Source: Ariolimax columbianus
Taxonomy: Eukaryota; Mollusca; Gastropoda; Stylommatophora; Arionidae
Length of the DNA: 64,000 nucleotides
NCBI GenBank assembly: GCA_036924085.1
Contig: JAVGWX010000013.1
Span: 61,812,157-61,876,156, forward strand
Reading direction: 5' to 3'
The notes beneath the pieces were generated by a model. That model worked only from the letters and a program-made list of their open reading frames with translations, was not told where the DNA came from and searched no databases. Position numbers and translations under genes: made by a program. Below, piece after piece: positions 50,224 through 60,200 of this stretch; positions within the stretch are counted from its first letter, which is position 1; every line of letters begins with the position of its first letter.

Positions 50224-50289
50224 TGAACATAACTACTGTTTGCGTGTTTAGAATGTTGTTGTTAATGATGATGTTGCTAATGCCACTTG

Positions 50290-51005
50290 TACTTTAGTTA
50301 GGTGGCTTTTTTTGGCGGCGAGTTACAGAGTTTCTCTTCTCATATCCCGAGGCGTATTTGGGAAGGTGGATCAGAGACCTTCTGGCTATAGGGCAATACG
50401 AAACTCCTCAGTAAGCTCATCACTATGGGGATCTAAATTTCGATCGCCACCTCGTTAGCCAGACTGCCATTAAACAGTCTGGTTCAAGAAGAATTGCTTG
50501 GAAGTGAAGAGAGGTTCATGATCAGTATGTTTACCCTGACTAACATAGTCCGATCAATATGTTTTATCTGACCCTGGCTAACATAGTCTTATCAGTATGT
50601 TTTACCTGACCTTGACTAAGATAGTCTGATCAGTATGTTTTACCTGACCTTGACTAAGATAGTCTGATCAGTATGTTTTACCTGACCCTGACTAACATAG
50701 TCTGATCCGTATGTTTCACCTGATCCCGACTAACATAGTCATGACAGTAAGTTTAATCTGACCCTGACTAACATAGAACGATCAATATGTTTCACCTGAC
50801 CATGGCTAATATAGTCTGATCAGTATGTTTCACCTGACCCTGACTAACATAGTCCAATCAGTATGTTTCACCTGACCCTCACTAACATAGTCATGACAGT
50901 ATGTTTCCCCTGACCCTGACTAACATAGTCATGGCAGTATGTTTCACCTGACCCTGATTTTATCTAACAATGTCTGATCATTATGTTTTGCCTAATCTGA
51001 CGTTA
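50290..51005 (+). mobile_element. Element D with 37-38-bp array, about 12 units
   Basis: The body (TCTTCTCATATCCCGAGGCG, ACCTCGTTAGCCAGACTGCC) is followed from 50525 by units such as TGATCAGTATGTTTTACCTG. It ends TGACGTTAATCCCTCTCC. The body and the array are more diverged than at 24.6-26.4 kb. Confidence 0.8.
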
Positions 51006-51164
51006 ATCCCTCTCCTCCCGCCTCTGCCACCCATGTGTGTATAGATAGATATATAGATCCATGGTGATGGAGGGGGTGGGACGTGGGGGGAGAAGACGAA
51101 TGCGGCGATCGCGTCTCGCCTTTGCATCCCAGGCATGCAGAGACATCAAGGTACGAACGTATAC

Positions 51165-51835
51165 AGAAATATAGAGAATTGCAGAGGATAAGGTCAAATA
51201 GAGAGACATGCTCAGACAACCTTACAACCAGTCTTAGGACTGACCGACCAGAGGATAGGATCAAATAGAGAGACATGCTCAGACAACCTTACAACCAGTC
51301 TTAGGACTGACCGACCAGAGGATAGGGTCAAATAGAGAGACATGCTCAGACAACCTTACAACCAGTCTTAGGACTGACCGACCAGAGGATAGGGTCAAAT
51401 AGAGAGACATGCTCAGACAACCTTACAACCAGTCTTAGGACTGACCGACCAGAGTATAAGGTCAAATAGAGAGACATGATCAGACAACCTTACAACCAGT
51501 CTTAGGACTGACCGACCAGAGGATAAGGTCAAATAGAGAGACGCTCAGACAACCGTACAACCAGTCTTAGGACTGACCGACCAGAGGATAGGGTCAAATA
51601 GAGAGACATGCTCAGACAACCTTACAACCAGTCTTAGGACTGACCGACCAGAGGATAGGGTCAAATAGAGAGACATGCTCAGACAACCTTACAACCAGTC
51701 TTAGGACTGACCGACCAGAGGATAGGGTCAAATAGAGAGACATGCTCAGACAACCTTACAACCAGTCTTAGGACTGACCGACCAGAGGATAGGGTCAAAT
51801 AGAGAGACGCTCAGACAACTTTACAACCTGTCTTA
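51165..51835. repeat. 67-bp minisatellite, about ten units
   Basis: The unit is AGAGAGACATGCTCAGACAA, CCTTACAACCAGTCTTAGGA, CTGACCGACCAGAGGATAGG, GTCAAAT. Two units lack ATG after GAC. Units are nearly identical. The region to the left (51010-51165) holds a G-rich stretch and a short GATA run. Confidence 0.95.
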
Positions 51836-51879
51836 GGTGCAAATGGACATAGATGCTCATACAACCTTACAACTGACCA

Positions 51880-52095
51880 ACCAGTATCCACTGATTTTTG
51901 TCCCGGGAGACGCCTAGTTTTTTCACTTGGATCATCCGGTAAATATTTCCCCTGATCTCTGAGTAGTGAGATAAGACACATGTGTGCATTGACGCGCACG
52001 TTAAAAACACCTTCGCAGTTAAAAATCGTAAAGAGTAGGCCTAACTGCCGCTGCTCGGGCAAAATTCAAGTTAAAAATCTACTCAAATTATTCTA
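51880..52095 (+). mobile_element. SINE family B body, headless
   Basis: CATCCGGTAAATATTTCCCC, TGATCTCTGAGTAGTGAGAT (once), CACGTTAAAAACACC, AAGAGTAGGCCTAACTGCCG match the 18.9-19.1 kb copy. Confidence 0.65.
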
Positions 52096-52139
52096 GGGAT
52101 TCTCACCCCACAGAGAATATGTCGCAAAAAAAGGGGACT

Positions 52140-52400
52140 GTGTAGCCATTGTGGTTATGTGGTTAGCGGAGCGGCTTAGATGGCGCCTGACAGTATGTGG
52201 GACTACCTTGCTCTAATTCACGTTTCCACCTCCACCAGTCTCAAAAAAAGGCGATCGTATATTTCAGGGGCTAACAGATGCTGGGATTGACCTGGCAAGT
52301 CACCAGTGGATTTTCACCTGCCAAAAAATATGAAACATAGGAGGTCGCACCTCCCCACAACGTCTAACGACATATGTGGACTGTAGATAGAAAGATAGAT
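52140..52400 (+). repeat. Dispersed repeat G
   Basis: Reverse complement of 18.17-18.44 kb. 52400-52640 has no recognised feature apart from a GATA-like run at 52384-52400. Confidence 0.55.
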
Positions 52401-52639
52401 AGTACTGTATTTCATGGCGTTAAGGACGGTCCGTCGTCAAGAACGCACTCCAATTGTAAAATACAACAGAAGCGCATGTGCCGTATGTGTGCGAGATAAT
52501 GATAGATAGGGCAAAATATTCTTCATGTAGTTTAGCTAGCAACATGATGCCTGATCTCAACTTGGCGGTAGACGTCTCGCGAATAACGAAGAGGTTGATC
52601 GCTAAGTGCAAATGCGGCTGAGACAGCAAACTAAAAATG

Positions 52640-53430
52640 TTTATGATGCCGTTGGTCCTTCAATTATTCATAGTAGTCTCAGTCTTTGCAGACCATGCGC
52701 GTGGCACCCTGGGAGTAGCCTCTCAGCCTGGGCGCTGAATATAGAGATCCTGGGCTGCCCAAACTGCAGGATCCCTCTCTCGGCCTCGCTGGTGTAATCC
52801 AAAGATATGCAAAGAAGGACAATTTGGCACCAGCTCATCTGCAGAAGCTGCCGGAATGAGTTCGCAATTTTGAAACCCTCTGCCTTAAGTGCTATCACTC
52901 AGGATTTTATGTCTGGGTTTACTCTCGTAGCCCTACCCTCTCCCGAGGTTTCCACAAGGCAGTGGAGTCGTTGCTCGCAGATACTAGTTACTCGAGACAT
53001 CCGATAATACTCCCATCGCCCAAGACTAGCCAGCACTCTCTGGGACGTGTGGGTTTAAAATCAGAATTCCTCCTCTCCTAGTCGAATTGCATAAACAGGC
53101 TAACGAGCTTCGTCTACCCGGGTTTAGAGTCAGAGTTTACCTTCTCTTAGATTGGCTGCCAACCAAAGCTAATGAGCCCAATCTGCCTGCCCAGTTATGC
53201 CGCTGGGTACTCGGTCCCGCCCCACAGAAGGTTCTGTACAAAACAGGAGGCCCCTCGTGAAGGTGCTGCTGGGGACGCAATAATGTAGGAGAGGCCATTG
53301 ACATGGAAACTCCTGAACGGCAAGCCGAACAGTGAATCCAGCGGCGATCTCTACACCTGGAAAGTCGAGGCTATAACAGACGCTTCACTTTCCTTTAACG
53401 AGCGGTACGTCCAGCCCAGACCTCGCTACC
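52640..53430 (+). repeat. 0.75-kb dispersed repeat, inverted partner of 4.6-5.4 kb
   Basis: Matches the reverse complement of the left-end copy. The order of blocks is the same. 53431-53735 has no recognised feature. Confidence 0.65.
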
Positions 53431-53735
53431 CCCATTTGTTATATGCTGCCGTTGTTGTTGCACTGATAAAACGATAGGATTAGTATATCAATGTTTGTGG
53501 AGATTATGTTGAGAAATAATGGACAATGTAAGTGCAATAATAAATGGTTTTCAAGCTCTTGCTTAGTTGGGTTCTTGTTAAATAATCGCGTCTGACCTAT
53601 TTACTGACTTGTCCTCGCAGGTATGAGAGGCTGGAGATAGTGTGTGTCCTGTATTGCGCATCATGTCCCATTAGGACCCCGCCTGGTGCTAAATTGTTGC
53701 AGCAAGCTATTTTCCACAATATTCACGATCTGTGT

Positions 53736-54545
53736 TAATTCACTTTCTGCAACCATTTATCTGTGGTGCATTTGACTTTACACAATATTGATATAAGATC
53801 TGTGATTGCAAAGTTTGCGGATGACACAAAATTATGTGGCAGGGTCTCTTTTCCGGCAGAGATGGATCTATTGAGATCGGGTTTAGATACGATTCGAGCC
53901 GCAGCGGTCAGCGACCTATAGCTGACTGCTAGCGTCAGGGTCAGCGAACCAGAGCTGACAAGACCCTTATACACCTCCACTCTGTGATCTTGGATAACAG
54001 GCTGCAACACAGCAGACTGGCTAATGAGAAGGGATCGAATAAGGAATGCTAACCCGGTACTCAAAAAATACTTGCTGAAGTCGGATGTGTTTGACCGAAA
54101 GATGCAAATATCACAGTCAAGCTGTAAACTACGACACAACGCATTCCGCTCTCTGGACTACATTCTGCTACTTAGACCCGTGTTAGGGTTTGGTTACGGG
54201 AGATTGAGAACGAACTAAGCCAAGCCAAGCCAAGATACGATCCAAAAATGGTCATAAAGCTGGATGGTCCTAACGTAGAAAAATGTTAAGTCATTCACAT
54301 GGGAAGTTGGGAGAGAACAATATTATGCAAATAAAAAAGGAAAGGAGCCTAGGAGTTATAATAGATCATATAGGTAAGGTGCAGGAGCAAATCCCGTTGG
54401 CAGTGAAAAAAGGCTAATGCGATGCTGGGTGTGATCAAAAGAAACATTAAACACAAGAGCAAGGAAGTGAAAGTCAAAATGTTTAATTCATTAGTAAGAG
54501 CTAAATTGGAGTACAGTGTACTAGTATGCAGTACCACAGCGACTT
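53736..54545 (+). mobile_element. CR1-like LINE fragment split by SINE A
   Basis: It reads IRSVIAKFADDTKLCGRV at about 53785-53845 with the FADD box, then after the SINE VIIDHIGKV, QIPLAV, AMLGVIKRNIKHKSKEVK. Frame shifts are present. Same family as 39.6-42.3 kb. Confidence 0.8.
53894..54232 (+). mobile_element. SINE family A with 9-bp target-site duplication
   Basis: AGATACGAT is repeated at 53885-53893 and 54233-54241. The tail is AAGCCAAGCCAAGCCAAG. The insertion lies inside the RT coding part of a CR1-like LINE. Confidence 0.92.
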
Positions 54546-54549
54546 GATT

Positions 54550-54830
54550 TGTATCAATGGAGCACGAGAAAGGAATGATGAAGCTACTTGCATCAGGACA
54601 AGCGAACCATAACTGATGAAGACCCGATTACGTCATCAAGCTGCGGCCCTGAAAAAAGATTACTCTAATGTAGCTTGGCTAAGAGAATAGGGTTCGCATC
54701 TGGAAGGCAAATCCTGTAGTCAGATAAAAAGCGATCTAAAACCGGATTTGTCGGGTTGAAAGGCGCTTTTTATGAAATTCTGAATCTGAAGTAAGTCATT
54801 TGTAAAGCAACATTTTACTTCCTTTACTGT
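54550..54830 (+). mobile_element. Very diverged SINE family A-like copy
   Basis: AGCTTGGCTAAGAGAATAGGGTTCG and CGGATTTGTCGGGTTGAAAG echo the family's GGCTAAGGAGAAGGGATCG and CGGATGTGTTGGACCGAAAG. 54830-55190 has two copies of CTTCTTCATTCGTTCTTTA and nothing else recognised. Confidence 0.5.
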
Positions 54831-55189
54831 TCCTCGTTGTAAATCAAGTAGTCACTTTACAGGAAGTCTGTATCCGAACATTTGTAGTGACAATTTCAAT
54901 AGCGATGATTGATGGCCTCGTGCACATTCTTCTTCATTCGTTCTTTACATTTCTGGTAGGTTACAATGGCTACCCTCCCACTGCGGAAACACAGGAAATT
55001 AGAGAGCTGACGCACTGGTAAAAGATGATAGCAAAAAGTCACAATTTAATTATCGAGTACCATACAGAGAGATCAAGAACATAATAAAAAATCAGTATAT
55101 ACATCAATGGAGAGAAGACATAAACATAAGCTTCTTCATTCGTTCTTTATATTTCTGAAAGATTACAGTGGTTCTATATCAAAGAGAAC

Positions 55190-55400
55190 GGCAAAGATGG
55201 CTCCCTACCGGCTGCGGGTCTACATTGTTCTGGTGTTTTAGTTCATTATGGATAACGCCAGGACACGGATTTGCCTGGAATTCACACTAGTCGACAACTT
55301 ACATTTGCGTTCATTGAAACGTGTCGTAGTTAATTCGTCCGTTTTTGTGTGTTTTCTTTTCTCCAATTCTCTTGACCTGGACATCGGATATATCAATTAG
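55190..55400 (+). repeat. LINE 5'-region repeat, copy of 44.73-44.91 kb
   Basis: GGCAAAGATGGCTCC, TTAGTTCATTATGGATAACG and GGAATTCACACTAGTCGACA are shared in the same order. Confidence 0.6.
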
Positions 55401-55499
55401 CACTACGCTTAAGCCTGTGTCGTATTTTCACCGTCTAGTTCACACTGCTGAACTTCGCGAGATTGACGCTCTTTGTCCTAGCTGCAGTCAGCCGTCGGG

Positions 55500-55835
55500 T
55501 TTGGTGTGACTGAAATTTAGACACGACTATAATGGACTGAATACAGCCCGAGAGAGATGCCCAACTCACTCACACGCTGAGTGATGTTCCTACGACTTCT
55601 TGCGATTATGGAAATGACACAACACCCAACGATAGATGCCATCCCCCTCCGCTGTCTTGCGGGATGCCGGTTTACATGAAAGGCTTCGGGAGTAAACACT
55701 GAGGAAAAATCTGCATCCTGTGCTATCTCCAGTCGTCTCGATAAAATCTTGCCACTGGCCAAAGGTAGCTTAGGACCATAGAGAGTGAGGTTGACAAAAG
55801 ACCCAGTTCCTTCCTCATTTTAATCCAAATCACAG
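55500..55835 (-). mobile_element. Diverged tRNA-SINE body
   Basis: CCAGTCGTCTCGATAAAATC, TTGCCACTGGCC and GAGAGTGAGGTTGAC are shared with 35.95 kb and 195-245. The head is not clear. 55836-56335 has no recognised gene. Confidence 0.5.
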
Positions 55836-56337
55836 CGCCAGTCACACATTTCAGCGGGCACAGCAAGATAAAAGACTATCCACGCTGCTGAACAACGAGA
55901 GAGGTCTTTATCACATGTAATGGTCGAACATCATCATATCAAACATAACAAGAGATAATTTATCATACAATAAAATGTTGTGAAACAACGGCATCTTAGG
56001 TTATGGGGCAAATGAATATATAGACTTTTTCTATTGTACTACCCGTGGGACATTACATTTGTTCCTTTCACCTATGGGGCTGGTTTAAGTTTGAGATCCA
56101 TGTCATAGTAGCTCTTCTTCACTTGAAGCGTACTGAAGAAAATGAACTTGGTCTCTCCTACCTAAAGTAGGCTCACCACTATGGGATCACAGTGCGTATG
56201 GGATCACAGTGCGTATCCCCACTTTTTTGTCTAGTCTACTGTTATACAGCTTGTTTTCAGGGACATGATGTGGGAGTCTTGGTCAGTATGTTGATGTGCA
56301 CATCAATCACTGTGAGTATAGCAATTGACTTAGCTTC

Positions 56338-57035
56338 TTGAGATCTTTCTTACCACAGATTTACAAATGTCCAGGATCCTGATGTTATCACATATACCGA
56401 TGGATTTGTGCTGCTTGATAAAAATAAAGTTGGTTGGGGCTTCTCTGCAAGAGTAAAAGTTAGGGTCGTTGTTGAGAGAAGCGGGACATACTTAACAGCA
56501 ACGTTCAGTATCAAAATGGAGAACGAGGCAGTGACTTCAGCTCCGAGCGGACTATCTGGGACCTCTTTAAGGAGTGCTTTAACCGTCCCTGACTCGCAAT
56601 CCTTGCTTCGGAAAGTGCTGGTTGTGGCATAGATAGGGGACATAGAGACCTCGAGCCTTCGGGAACTTCTACGGATCTGCTGTCCAGGCAATGCTGATGT
56701 TTGCAGGAAGGAAATAGCTGACATCCTGGCCTCAGGGGCATTCGCAGTGGGGGGATTGACAATGGATAGACGTCACAGTTTGCAGTGGATCAACGACCCC
56801 CTTTTGAAGACACGTCAGTTGATGAAGCAGCAATGCTGCATGCACAGATTGCAAGATTTTGTAATTACACGTGAGTCTAGCAGAGAGGGAGGGTCTGATA
56901 GGATAGAACAGAAGTGTGTACAACAAACGAACTTCACGAACCATCAGTATCTACATTCTTCAGCATATGCTGAAAGGCAGTGAACACCTATATATCTGCC
57001 CGAAGTGCAATGATGACGAACAGATTTACAAAACA
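56338..57035 (+). mobile_element. LINE RNase H and C-terminus, decayed
   Basis: The plus strand reads VITYTDGFVLLDKNKVGWGF (RNase H TDGS box, serine changed), ATFSIKMENEAVTSA, LTVPDSQSLL, then in other frames CCPGNADV (CPGHAGV box) and LYICPKCNDDEQ near the end, the final CxxC motif. The active-site aspartate and glutamate are visible but several shifts break it. Confidence 0.75.
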
Positions 57036-57207
57036 AGAGTAATCCCCCTTGGACAACCTGAGCAGACGTAGTAAACAATGTCATTTCAACTACAGTTTTT
57101 CAAAATTGATCAAGTCACACGCAACGCATATACTGTGCTTCTGGTGTATGCATAGTTTACTTAACATATCTGCAGAATAGATAAGCAAGATATATATTTT
57201 ATCTGTA

Positions 57208-57262
57208 ATGGCTCATGCAGGAATTGCTGCTTCGCGACATTTTTTTATAACTGGAGTTCCAG
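57208..57262 (+). CDS. NTPCR: NTPCR exon 1
   Basis: The ATG is at 57208, followed by MAHAGIAASRHFFITGVP and one base of the glycine codon. The donor is GTGAGA at 57263. The start is chosen because the frame begins there and the human protein begins MARHVFLTGPPG, only seven residues shorter before the RHxFxTG core. Confidence 0.88.
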
Positions 57263-60200
57263 GTGAGACTGTCGTTAGCACCCTGCTAGCTCGCTAAGCA
57301 AAATATAATCATTATAATAATGTAGTGCATTGGCTGTATTTCATTACTTTATATATGCAGAGTCTAATAATAAATAGATATACTGTAAATATTCTAACAC
57401 ATCTCTCGAGTCGTTGGTTGTATACAGACTCTGCAGAGTCTTCTAAACCAGTATTGAGTATAAAGACGTAAAGATAAGATTATTAGATTATAACAAAATT
57501 ATTTAATTACAATACTGAATACTCAATAGAGCTTCGATTATCATTATACGTCACAGTGCAGGACTAAGAGTATACCTTGACGACTAAGAGATTGGAAATT
57601 GACATAATTATGTAATATGGGCACTATAGGGTAATAAGAGGTGCTCAATAGATGGCGCCTAACTGGCTGCGGGTCTACTTAACTCTAGTGTTTGAATCTA
57701 TTAAGATGGACTCGCACATCGGTAAAAACCACCTTTCAAGAAACTAGTTATAAACAGACTCTGTAGAGTCTTCTAAACTAGTATAAAGACGTTAAGTTAA
57801 GTTATCCCCTGCTAACTAGCAAGACAGTACTTGTTTGTTGTTAGAGTGGTCTCTCCTAGTCCAGTAGGACAACTTTCCTTCTTGGCTCTGATTTTACCGT
57901 TGTCACCTCTGCTGCAGCCCTTGAATTCTAACCACAGAGTTTCTAGATCAAGGACGGACATCACAGCCTGCAGGCCAGAACTCGCATGCCAAAACTCACA
58001 TGCCAAGTAATTTTGATAAGCCTCCGAGGTTGATTCAAAATTATACATACTCCTCTACCTGAGCTTAAAAATACGAAATATTTAAAAATAACACATCCGT
58101 GCACACACAAAACAGACAGAAAAATCCTCTTAAAAAATTGAGAAAAGAGAAATCAAGATTCACACCAAAGTTAGAAAATTCAGTGTCAAGTCGGTATTTT
58201 TGTATTTTTTGTTTTGTTTTTGGGTTTGCCTAATTTCTCTATTCCCCAAGGTGGTGTGCGTTGCACTGTAGTTTTTATTTTTGCGCCTGTTGGCCCAGTG
58301 CATCCGACTTCAGCATGCATTTTATGTATGGGTCTGCTTTCTCCTGCATTTTCTAAGGGTTTGCTTCCCCGGGGTAACGGCCAGTGCTGTGATGGGGATC
58401 GAACCCAGCACCTTCTGGTTGTGAGCCGTGTCACTTAACCACTAGGCGACGCCGTCCCCGATACTTTGTATGAAACTGAAATGTGGAGAATGACAAAGGT
58501 GGTGCAACAAAGACTCGAGTCCTTCATTAACAGATATACTTCATTAACAGATACCCTTCATTAACAGATACCCTTCATTAACAGATACCCTTCATTAACA
58601 GATGTCCATGAAGAATAGGAAAACAAATAGTAAGGTTCTGGAACAACTCTATGTGGAGAGGATACTTCTGAAGGGGATAAAAACTAGAAAACCTAATTAT
58701 TTTGGTCATGTCAAGCGACAGTCTGCTGAAATTTTATTGGAGGGAAGAGTGGAGGGCGAGAGAGCCAGAGGATGGCAGTAGTACAGATGGGCAGATAACA
58801 TCAAAATGGGATTGAGACATAGTTTGACTAAGTGTACCAGCCTGGCGCAAGACAGGTAGCTGGAGATCTATTACCGCCAACCTCCAATACGGAGATGGCA
58901 TTTGATGATGATGATGAATAATGGATATAAAGGAGGCAGAAAATGAGGAGGAATAGACTTGTGGAAAAGGAGCCAACAACAGCTACTGGCACAGCACATT
59001 ATGAGAAGAAAATGGGATTGGATAAGACATACACTGAGGAAGGAGAAATTGTCCATAGCAAAGCATTCTCTCCCATAGAATCCTCACGGGAAGAGCGAGA
59101 GAGAGAGAGAGAGAGGTAGACCTAAAAATACATGGAAAAGAGAATATGAGAGGGAATTACGCCTGGAGAGAGGCAGAAAGAGTAGCCCAAAACTCTGTAT
59201 ACTGGCAAGATGTTGTCAATGACCTATGCACCAAGAGGGACGATGGTCTTTGATTGATTAAGAAAATTCTACATTTAAAAAAACATTGAGTTGTTAACGG
59301 GGCTAGAAAAAGGGAAATGATATGATCAAATCTCTGATCGTGCAAGTTGAGCATGTTCTCTGGACCAATTCAGAAAGACATGCAAAGACAGTGTCAGTTG
59401 GCGTCTTTAATAATAAGAAATTGAGGCATCAACAATCTTTTTTATGGCCAATAAGTACCTGAGATTTTTGGTATCAGTATGAATGGAAGGGATTGTGGGT
59501 GTGAAGATGAATGTATATTTTAAAAAGGATGGCTTTGAAAGTTGTATTATTGTCACAACTTAGTTATGCAATACAGCGTTGAGCAAAAAATGGAAAGTAC
59601 ATAAATAATTTCATACTTTCCAGGACAGAAAAAACTTTGGAATATTCATTTCAAAGTTGAAGATCTCGAGCAATGTATGTTCTCCCTGACACAGCTCTCA
59701 GCAGAACACCCAAGGTTGGTCATACAGTAGATCCATCCCACTGCAATATTGAAGGCAATGAAGCTGCAGAGAAACTAGCAAAGTGTGGAGGAGAATCCCT
59801 ACAAACAGACCTGAGCATCACATATAATGAGGCCAAGATCATAAAGCCAACTTCAGGGAGAAAATGGGCTGATCAACACCCCGACTTCCGAAAAGAAGAC
59901 AGCTACTTTAACTTAACTAGAGAAGAGCAAGTCATCATCTTCAGACTGAGAACTAGGCATAACAGACTCAAGGGTCATCTTTACAACAAAATGAGGATTG
60001 GGACAGATGACAAGTGTCCATGTGGGGAGCATATAATGACCATTGAAGATATCCTACAAAGCTGCATGATCACGCAGGAAAAGAGAACAATACTGGCCTC
60101 GCGAGTCAGATATGAAAGAAATGCTGTTTGGAGATAAAACAGCCTTACAAACAATGGTGTCCTTTATAAAAGAAACCGGGACCTTGATATGAGGATGAAC

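Noticed and set aside
49383..50995. Common origin of the two 37-bp arrays on either side of the last exon
   Set aside because: The periods are similar but the unit sequences (AT-rich TAATTTAATTA versus GATCAGTATGTTT) cannot be aligned. The same holds for the two 49-bp arrays.
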